This document shows positions 25,074 to 29,907 of a stretch of DNA of 29,907 nucleotides, in pieces (positions within the stretch are counted from its first letter, which is position 1; every line of letters begins with the position of its first letter). Source of the stretch: Candidatus Latescibacterota bacterium. Its GTDB lineage: Bacteria > JAAXHH01 > JACQVL01. The stretch spans positions 1-29,907 of the forward strand of contig JACQVL010000038.1 in NCBI GenBank assembly GCA_016209865.1. Direction: 5' to 3'. The notes beneath the pieces were generated by a model. The model was not told the origin of the DNA. It did no database searches and saw only the letters and a program-made list of their open reading frames with translations. The translations under genes were made by a program, and so were the position numbers.

Positions 25074-27053
25074 ATGCCCGCCGGGTTCGACGGGTTGCAC
25101 GTGGTCGCGTTTGAAAGTCGCCGGGCCGAAGAGATGGGAGTCCTGATCGCCCGGCACGGGGGAAGACCTCTCGTCGCGCCGACGATGCGGGAAGTCCCTT
25201 TGCGCGAGATGCCCGACGCGCTGGCGTTCGCCCGGCGGCTGCTGAACGGCGAGGTGGATGTCGTCATCCTGCTCACCGGGGTGGGCACCCGGACCCTGGC
25301 TGCGGCGATCGACCAGGAATACCCGCGTGAGCGATGGGTCGAGGCGCTCCGGCGTGTGACCATTGTCGCGCGCGGGCCGAAGCCGGTCGCCGCCCTCCGG
25401 GAATTGGGACTCGCGCCCACGGTGACCGCGCCGGAACCGAACACCTGGCGGGAGCTCCTGGCGGCCCTGGACCAGAAGGTGCCCCTGCAGAGCCAGCGCG
25501 TCGCGGTGCAGGAATACGGGGAATCCAACCCCGATCTGTTGGAAGGCTTACGACAACGCGGGGCGGAGGTGACCGCCGTTCCGGTCTACCAGTGGGCGCT
25601 CCCTGAAGACCTGAAGCCGCTCAAATCGGCCATCCGTACGATCGTGGCGGGCGAGATCGATGCGGCCCTATTTACGAGCGCGAATCAAGTCAGGAATCTG
25701 TTCCAGGTGGCCGCCGACATGGGACTGGAACACGCCCTCCGTGATGCGTTCCGCCGGATGGCGGTCGGGTCGATCGGCCCGACCTGTTCGGACGCCCTGC
25801 GTACGCTGCGGGTGAGCGTCGAATTTGAGCCGGACCACGTTAAGATGGGAGACCTCGTCCGCGGCATCGCCCGTGCCAGCAAACGCCTCGTCGCCAAGAA
25901 ACGCGTCGCGGCAGACGCGGGAGTGGATACGACCGCCTGGCGGCGGGCGGACATGGTCTGGGCGGGCGCGGAGCGTCAGGCCTCGCTGACCGACTCAGTG
26001 TTCCTCCGTGCCTGCCGGCGTGAGCCGGTCCCGTATACCCCCATCTGGCTGCTGCGACAGGCGGGCCGGTATCAGCGCGAATACCGGGAACTCCGGGCGA
26101 AGGTGTCCTTCCTCGACCTCTGCAAGACTCCGGACCTCGCCGCAGAAGTGACCCTGATGGCCGTCGACCGGCTCGACGTGGACGCGGCCATCATCTTCTC
26201 GGACATCCTGCTCCTGCTCGAGCCGATGGGCATCGGCCTGGAATTCGCCAAAGGGGAAGGCCCGGTCATCCATCATCCGGTGCGGACGGGCGCGGCCGTC
26301 GACCAGCTCGCCGAGGTCGATCCCCAGGCGCTCGACTTCGTGTACGAGGCGATCCGTCTTACCCGTCGTGCCTTGTCGCCGTCTCTCCCCCTGATCGGGT
26401 TCGCCGGCGGGCCGTTCACGCTCGCTTCCTATGCGATCGAGGGGGGCGGGTCGCGCCATTATGCGCACACGAAAACGTTGATGTACCGCGACCCTGTCGC
26501 CTGGCATGCCCTGATGGAAAAACTCGCCCGCGCGGTGACCGGATACTTGAACGGCCAGATCGCGGCCGGAGCGCAGGCGGTGCAGATGTTCGACAGTTGG
26601 GTCGGCTGTCTCTCGCCGGACGACTACAGGGAATTCGTCCTGCCCCATTCCGGTTTTATTTTCTCCCATCTGACGCCGGGCGTCCCGGCGATTCATTTCG
26701 GCACGGACACCGCGACCCTGCTCGAACTCATGCGCGATGCGGGCGGAGATGTCATCGGCCTGGACTGGCGTGTCGACCTGGCCGAAGGATGGGCGCGCGT
26801 GGGCTATGACGCGGCCGTCCAGGGGAACCTGGACCCGGTCATCCTGTTCGCTCCCCCCGCCGAGATTCGTCGGCGGGCGAACGGCATCCTGGACAAAGCG
26901 GCGGGCCGGCCCGGACACATCTTCAACTTAGGACATGGGATTCTCCCGGAGACCCCGGAGGATAATGTGCTGGCGTTAGTTGACGCGGTGCATGAAAGGA
27001 GTGAAGAGTTAAGAGTGAAGAGTGAAGAGTGGAAAGGAGACGGCCGCTCGTGA
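25074..27053 (+). CDS. hemDE: HemD-HemE fusion: uroporphyrinogen-III synthase and decarboxylase
   Basis: A 659-residue protein joining two consecutive tetrapyrrole enzymes. Residues 1-265 are HemD, which cyclises hydroxymethylbilane to uroporphyrinogen III (FESRRAEEMGVLIARHGG, ILLTGVGTRTL, VQEYGESNPDLLEGL, FTSANQVRNLF). A 35-40-residue linker follows. Residues about 300-650 are HemE, which decarboxylates uroporphyrinogen III to coproporphyrinogen III. It has WLLRQAGRYQREYREL, the catalytic Asp near 377 in IFSDILLLLEP, FDSWVGCLSP and LGHGILPETPEDN. ATG at 25074 has GGAG 7 nt upstream. No stop or good ribosome-binding site separates the halves; an internal ATG at 25953 lacks a Shine-Dalgarno. 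The last 15 or so residues are encoded by a heptamer array. The TGA overlaps the hemH GTG start. Confidence 0.92.
   Translation: MPAGFDGLHVVAFESRRAEEMGVLIARHGGRPLVAPTMREVPLREMPDALAFARRLLNGEVDVVILLTGVGTRTLAAAIDQEYPRERWVEALRRVTIVARGPKPVAALRELGLAPTVTAPEPNTWRELLAALDQKVPLQSQRVAVQEYGESNPDLLEGLRQRGAEVTAVPVYQWALPEDLKPLKSAIRTIVAGEIDAALFTSANQVRNLFQVAADMGLEHALRDAFRRMAVGSIGPTCSDALRTLRVSVEFEPDHVKMGDLVRGIARASKRLVAKKRVAADAGVDTTAWRRADMVWAGAERQASLTDSVFLRACRREPVPYTPIWLLRQAGRYQREYRELRAKVSFLDLCKTPDLAAEVTLMAVDRLDVDAAIIFSDILLLLEPMGIGLEFAKGEGPVIHHPVRTGAAVDQLAEVDPQALDFVYEAIRLTRRALSPSLPLIGFAGGPFTLASYAIEGGGSRHYAHTKTLMYRDPVAWHALMEKLARAVTGYLNGQIAAGAQAVQMFDSWVGCLSPDDYREFVLPHSGFIFSHLTPGVPAIHFGTDTATLLELMRDAGGDVIGLDWRVDLAEGWARVGYDAAVQGNLDPVILFAPPAEIRRRANGILDKAAGRPGHIFNLGHGILPETPEDNVLALVDAVHERSEELRVKSEEWKGDGRS
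27000..27034. repeat. AGTGAAG heptamer array inside the hemE 3' end
   Basis: Five units: AGTGAAG, AGTTAAG, AGTGAAG, AGTGAAG, AGTGGAA. The array is in the coding frame and gives the peptide SEELRVKSEEWK, itself periodic at 7 residues (21 bp, three repeat units). It ends just before the hemH ribosome-binding site AAAGGAG. Confidence 0.88.
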
Positions 27054-27973
27054 CTTACGACGCCGCCCTCATGATCGCCTTCGGCGGACCGGAACGACCG
27101 GCGGACATCCGGCCGTTCCTGGCCAATGTGACGTGGGGCCGGCCGATCCCGCCGGCACGGGTTGAAGAGGTGGCGCACCACTACGAACGCATCGGGGGGA
27201 AGTCGCCCCTGAATGACATCACGTTCCGGCAGGCCCATGCACTGGAGGCGCAGTTGCGTGCTGACGACTGCTCACTCCCGGTGTACGTCGGGATGCGGAA
27301 CTGGCATCCGTTCCTGTCGGAGACGGCCCGCCAGATGCATGCGGACGGCCGGCGGCGGGCGGTGGGCCTCATCATGGCGGCGCACCAGTGCGACGCGAGC
27401 TGGGAGAAATACCAGCGGAACGTGACGGACGCGCTGACAGAGGAAGGGGTTGCGCTCGACGTCGTGTACACGCCGCCCGTGTTCGACCATCCGTTGTTTA
27501 TCGACGCGGTCGCGGGGCGCGTGGAACGATGCCTGGCACGCCTACCCGAAGTGGAACGAGCGACAACCCCGCTCGTGTTCACCGCGCACAGCATTCCGGC
27601 GGAGATGGCGGCGGCGTCCCCGTATGAACAGCAGCTCACGACCTCTGCCCGGCTTGTTGCGGAGCGCTTGCGCCATGCGCCGTGGCAGCTCGCCTACCAG
27701 AGCCGCAGCGGACGGCCGCAAGACCCCTGGCTGGAGCCGGACGTGTGTGCGACGATTCGAGACCTGGCCGCGCACGGCGTCCGCGCTGCGGTCGTCGTGC
27801 CCGTCGGCTTTGTGTGCGATCATGTCGAAGTGCTGTACGACCTCGACATCGAAGCGGCTGGCGTCGCGCGCGAGGTGGGCTTAACGATGCTCCGGACGGA
27901 GACGGTGAACGATGACCCACTCTTCATCGAGGCGTTAGCGGAGAATATAAAGGCAGTGACGAGTGACAAGTGA
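27050..27973 (+). CDS. hemH: Ferrochelatase, coproporphyrin type likely
   Basis: A 307-residue ferrochelatase that inserts Fe2+ into a porphyrin. Catalytic His180 lies in FTAHSIP and Glu260 in PVGFVCDHVEVLYDLD, matching Bacillus His183/Glu264. The N-terminus (YDAALMIAFGGPERPADIRP, then FLANVTWGR) and the LAYQSRSGRPQDPWLEPDV stretch closely resemble actinobacterial coproporphyrin ferrochelatases, which convert coproporphyrin III to coproheme. GTG at 27050 overlaps the hemE stop (GTGA) and has AAAGGAG 10 nt upstream. A GTG at 27029 is in frame but lies in repeat DNA. The last six residues (AVTSDK) and the TGA stop are read from an AGTGACG heptamer array. hemE-hemH-hemY is the Bacillus gene order. 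Confidence 0.93.
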   Translation: MTYDAALMIAFGGPERPADIRPFLANVTWGRPIPPARVEEVAHHYERIGGKSPLNDITFRQAHALEAQLRADDCSLPVYVGMRNWHPFLSETARQMHADGRRRAVGLIMAAHQCDASWEKYQRNVTDALTEEGVALDVVYTPPVFDHPLFIDAVAGRVERCLARLPEVERATTPLVFTAHSIPAEMAAASPYEQQLTTSARLVAERLRHAPWQLAYQSRSGRPQDPWLEPDVCATIRDLAAHGVRAAVVVPVGFVCDHVEVLYDLDIEAAGVAREVGLTMLRTETVNDDPLFIEALAENIKAVTSDK

Positions 27974-27982
27974 CGAGTGACG
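27955..27982. repeat. AGTGACG heptamer array across the hemH stop
   Basis: Four units: AGTGACG, AGTGACA, AGTGACG, AGTGACG. The hemH stop TGA (27971-27973) is inside the third unit. The 11-mer CAGTGACGAGT at its start recurs (reverse strand) at 14413-14423 and 23681-23691, both at gene 3' ends. Confidence 0.88.
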
Positions 27983-28025
27983 AGGAAAGACAGGGATCAG
28001 CTCCGAAGGGGCGAGAGATTCATAG

Positions 28026-28045
28026 CCCACGGCATAAGCCGTGGG
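28026..28045. repeat. Perfect hairpin before hemY
   Basis: CCCACGGCATAAGCCGTGGG folds into an 8-bp stem with an ATAA loop, ending 15 nt before the hemY ATG. The CCCACGG...CCGTGGG form preceded by TTCATAG resembles the terminal hairpins of IS200/IS605 elements, but no transposase is near. It could affect hemY translation. Confidence 0.7.
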
Positions 28046-28060
28046 ATGGAAAACTGGAAT

Positions 28061-29584
28061 ATGAACCGCGTCATCATCATCGGGGGCGGCATTACGGGCC
28101 TCAGCGCAGCGAACCGGCTGATCGAAGAACAGCAGGCCAGGCAGGTGCCGCTTGCGGTGACGCTCCTCGAAGGGAGTGACCGGTTAGGCGGGACGATCCA
28201 GACGCAGGAGGTCGACGGCTTCTTGATCGAGACCGGGCCGGACGCGTTCATCAGCACGAAGCCCTGGGCGCTCGCCCTGTGCACACGAATCGGACTGAGC
28301 GACCGCCTGATCCGGACGAACGAGACGTTCCGCCGCACGCATATCGTCCGAAAAGGCGCGCTGCTGCCCGTCCCGGAAGGCTTCCTGATGCTGGCCCCGA
28401 CGCGGTTCTGGCCGTTCGTCACCTCCCCTCTGTTCTCATGGCCGGGCAAGCTGCGAATGGCCCTTGACCTCGTCCTCCCGCGTGGCCCGCAGTGCGAGGA
28501 TGAAAGCCTCGGCTCATTCGTCACCCGCCGTCTCGGCCGCGAAGCCTTAGAGAGGATCGCCCAGCCGCTCGTCAGCGGTATCTACACCGCCGACCCGGAT
28601 GTCCTCAGCCTGCGGGCGACGATGCCGCGTTTTCTGGATATGGAGACGCAGCACCGGAGCATCATCACGGCGATGTGGCGGGAACAACGGACCGTGGCGC
28701 AGCGCACGCGGGATGGAACGAGCGGACGGAAGATAGCCGACAGCGGCGCACGGTACAGCCTGTTTGTGTCGTTCGACCGGGGGATGAAGACGCTGATCGA
28801 CACCCTGGCCGTCCGGCTGCCCGGCGGGGTGGCGCAACGCCAGAAGTCGGTCGCAACGGTTCGCCGGCGAGACGCCGCATGGGACGTTGTACTGTCCGAT
28901 GGGATGACCTTCCAGGCCGATGCGGTGCTGATCGCCGTCCCCGCCCATCGCGCCGCCGGGATGGTGCAGGAGCTGGACGCTGAGTTAGCCGCCGACCTGT
29001 CGGCCATTCCGTATGCCCCGTCGGTGGTCGTCAACCTGGCGTACCGCCGCCAGGACATCCCGCATCCGCTCGACGGGTTCGGGTTTGTCGTCCCCGCGAT
29101 CGAGCGACGAAGCCTGATCGCCTGTACGTTCAGTAGTGTCAAATTCGCCGGACGCGCGCCGGACGGGTGGGCGCTTCTGCGGGTGTTCATCGGCGGGACG
29201 ATGCAGGCGCACCTCTGCGAGCTGGACGACGAGGAACTGCTCCGCGCGGTGCGGAAAGACCTCCACGACCTCCTCGGCATCGAGGCCGCCCCACGGTTGA
29301 CGCTGATCGCGCGCCACCCGGCCTCGATGCCTCAGTATCCGGTCGGGCATCTGCAGCACGTCGCGCGGATTCAGGCGCGGGCCGCGCGGTACCCCGGCCT
29401 GGCGTTCATCGGCAATGCATACGGCGGGATCGGAATGCCGGACTGCGTTCATGCGGGGGAGACAGCGGCGGAGCAGGTGCTGGAGAGGGTAAAAGAGCGG
29501 GATACGGGATTCGGGGTACGGGGTACGGGAGGAAACTCGGGATTCGGGGTTAGGGGTTCGGGAAAACAAGGAGAGAAAAAATAA
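28061..29584 (+). CDS. hemY: FAD-dependent proto-/coproporphyrinogen oxidase HemY (CgoX)
   Basis: A 507-residue flavoprotein of the HemY/HemG (TIGR00562-like) family, which oxidises coproporphyrinogen III or protoporphyrinogen IX to the porphyrin. The N-terminal dinucleotide fold reads NRVIIIGGGITGLSAANRL, then LLEGSDRLGGTIQT and FLIETGPDAF. Its C-terminal FAD-binding end is YPGLAFIGNAYGGIGMPDCV. With a CpfC-like hemH, the coproporphyrin-dependent branch is likely, though a HemQ gene is not in the window. ATG at 28061 starts the flavin fold; a frame back to 27977 would translate repeat and hairpin DNA. Residues after about 480 (GFGVRGTGG...GFGVRGSGK) are encoded by a heptamer array and lie beyond the family's conserved end. 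Confidence 0.93.
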   Translation: MNRVIIIGGGITGLSAANRLIEEQQARQVPLAVTLLEGSDRLGGTIQTQEVDGFLIETGPDAFISTKPWALALCTRIGLSDRLIRTNETFRRTHIVRKGALLPVPEGFLMLAPTRFWPFVTSPLFSWPGKLRMALDLVLPRGPQCEDESLGSFVTRRLGREALERIAQPLVSGIYTADPDVLSLRATMPRFLDMETQHRSIITAMWREQRTVAQRTRDGTSGRKIADSGARYSLFVSFDRGMKTLIDTLAVRLPGGVAQRQKSVATVRRRDAAWDVVLSDGMTFQADAVLIAVPAHRAAGMVQELDAELAADLSAIPYAPSVVVNLAYRRQDIPHPLDGFGFVVPAIERRSLIACTFSSVKFAGRAPDGWALLRVFIGGTMQAHLCELDDEELLRAVRKDLHDLLGIEAAPRLTLIARHPASMPQYPVGHLQHVARIQARAARYPGLAFIGNAYGGIGMPDCVHAGETAAEQVLERVKERDTGFGVRGTGGNSGFGVRGSGKQGEKK

Positions 29585-29655
29585 GAGCGTATCAAAGGTC
29601 TTTTCAGGTGTTCACTTTCTGTCTTTCCCGAATCCCGTATCCCGAACCCCGAACC
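29499..29655. repeat. Inverted pair of GGGATTC/GGGGTAC heptamer arrays at the hemY end
   Basis: Left arm 29499-29562: GGGATAC, GGGATTC, GGGGTAC, GGGGTAC, a 12-bp interruption, then GGGATTC, GGGGTTA, GGGGTTC. This arm is coding for hemY. Right arm 29627-29655: CCCGAAT, CCCGTAT, CCCGAAC, CCCGAAC. The arms are complementary over about 65 bp of spacer containing the hemY stop. A further short hairpin GGGGTT/AACCCC (29660-29677) sits just past the tRNA 3' end and might terminate it. The 29585-29681 gap has no gene. Confidence 0.88.
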
Positions 29656-29681
29656 CCGGGGGGTTTATCCGAACCCCGAAA

Positions 29682-29756
29682 TACCCCTGGGGTGACTCGA
29701 ACACCCGACCAACGGTTTAGGAAACCGCTGCTCTATCCTGTCTGAGCTACAGGGGC
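29682..29756 (-). tRNA. tRNA-Arg (CCU anticodon)
   Basis: On the minus strand a full cloverleaf is readable. Acceptor GCCCCTG pairs with CAGGGGT (the first pair is G-U). The D arm is GCTC...GAGC, the anticodon stem GCGGT/ACCGT has loop TTCCTAA (anticodon CCT), and the T arm GGGTG TTCGAGT CACCC follows. The discriminator is A and CCA is not encoded. It decodes AGG. Confidence 0.95.
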
Positions 29757-29810
29757 GCGGAGAAAAAGGGGGAAAGAGGGAAAAGGCGAAAAGGAAAACG
29801 AACAACCAAT

Positions 29811-29840
29811 AATATACATTATGGTTGCGGTGACTGTCAA
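29811..29840 (-). promoter_or_regulatory. Promoter of tRNA-Arg
   Basis: On the minus strand TTGACA (29835-29840), 18 bp, TATATT (29811-29816). Transcription would start near 29804, about 48 nt before the mature tRNA, through a pyrimidine-rich leader. Confidence 0.78.
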
Positions 29841-29868
29841 AGGAATTTCTCCCCTCACTATCTCCCCA

Positions 29869-29906
29869 TCCCTCTTCCTCTCCCACGATGGGGAGAGGAA
29901 GAGGGA
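29869..29906. repeat. Long pyrimidine/purine hairpin at the window edge
   Basis: A 16-bp perfect stem (CCCTCTTCCTCTCCC flanked by T, against GGGAGAGGAAGAGGG flanked by A) with a 6-nt loop ACGATG. It may continue beyond the window. Similar CT-rich hairpins are dispersed in many genomes; function unknown. Confidence 0.75.
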
Positions 29907-29907
29907 G

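Noticed and set aside
25953-27053. hemE as a separate gene starting at the internal ATG 25953
   Set aside because: No Shine-Dalgarno precedes it, the frame is continuous with hemD and there is no stop between them; the fusion is the simpler reading, though not proven.
27977-28060. N-terminal extension of HemY to 27977
   Set aside because: It would translate heptamer repeat and hairpin DNA; the flavin-binding fold begins directly at the ATG at 28061.
29665-29886. A 73-codon frame overlapping the tRNA on the minus strand
   Set aside because: It runs through the tRNA-Arg gene, its leader and repeat DNA and has no recognisable domain.

Overview
The window is a GC-rich (roughly 60% by eye) bacterial chromosome fragment from a two-membrane (diderm) organism. 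It encodes BamA with five POTRA domains, a Skp/OmpH chaperone and a Lol-type lipoprotein transporter, so there is an outer membrane. It also carries ClpC with the arginine kinase pair McsA/McsB, a set best known from Firmicutes and rare in classical Proteobacteria, and a ferrochelatase that resembles actinobacterial coproporphyrin ferrochelatases. Together with DUF6807 and Gfo/Idh/MocA genes this suggests an uncultivated diderm lineage outside the Proteobacteria. I cannot place it further from sequence alone. Several promoters have a perfect TTGACA -35 box, so housekeeping sigma-70 rules apply.

Layout. 1-12.1 kb (all minus strand): prfB, read through a programmed +1 frameshift, then a long gene run from a near-consensus promoter at 10934-10962: lysS, lolC/E, lolD, mcsA, mcsB, clpC, bamA, skp. 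ATGA overlaps couple lolD-mcsA and mcsA-mcsB. The run joins envelope biogenesis (Lol, Bam, Skp) with phospho-arginine protein quality control (McsAB, ClpC).

12.1-16.6 kb is an accessory-looking stretch. It holds a Gfo/Idh/MocA oxidoreductase, radC, an ISL3-family insertion sequence with a perfect 8-bp target duplication and a transposase broken by one in-frame amber codon, and a two-gene PIN-domain toxin module. Many short hairpin and tandem repeats lie between them. 16.6-24.8 kb (minus strand): slipin, nfeD and recG; a DUF6807 gene; DinB-like, DUF3303 and GNAT genes; and a second Gfo/Idh/MocA gene.

24.9-29.6 kb (plus strand) is a heme operon: a HemD-HemE fusion, hemH and hemY, with hemE and hemH overlapping by GTGA. 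A tRNA-Arg(CCU) with its own promoter closes the window on the minus strand.

The most unusual signal is in the DNA between and at the ends of genes. At least twelve arrays of a degenerate 7-bp tandem repeat are present. Each uses its own word (ATTTTGG, AGTGACG, AGTGAAG, GGGATTC/GGGGTAC, ATTCATC) but the period is always 7. They sit mostly against stop codons, often as face-to-face inverted pairs, and in the heme operon they run into the reading frames and encode the C-terminal tails of HemE, HemH and HemY. A second family of composite stem-loop repeats brackets the toxin/IS module.
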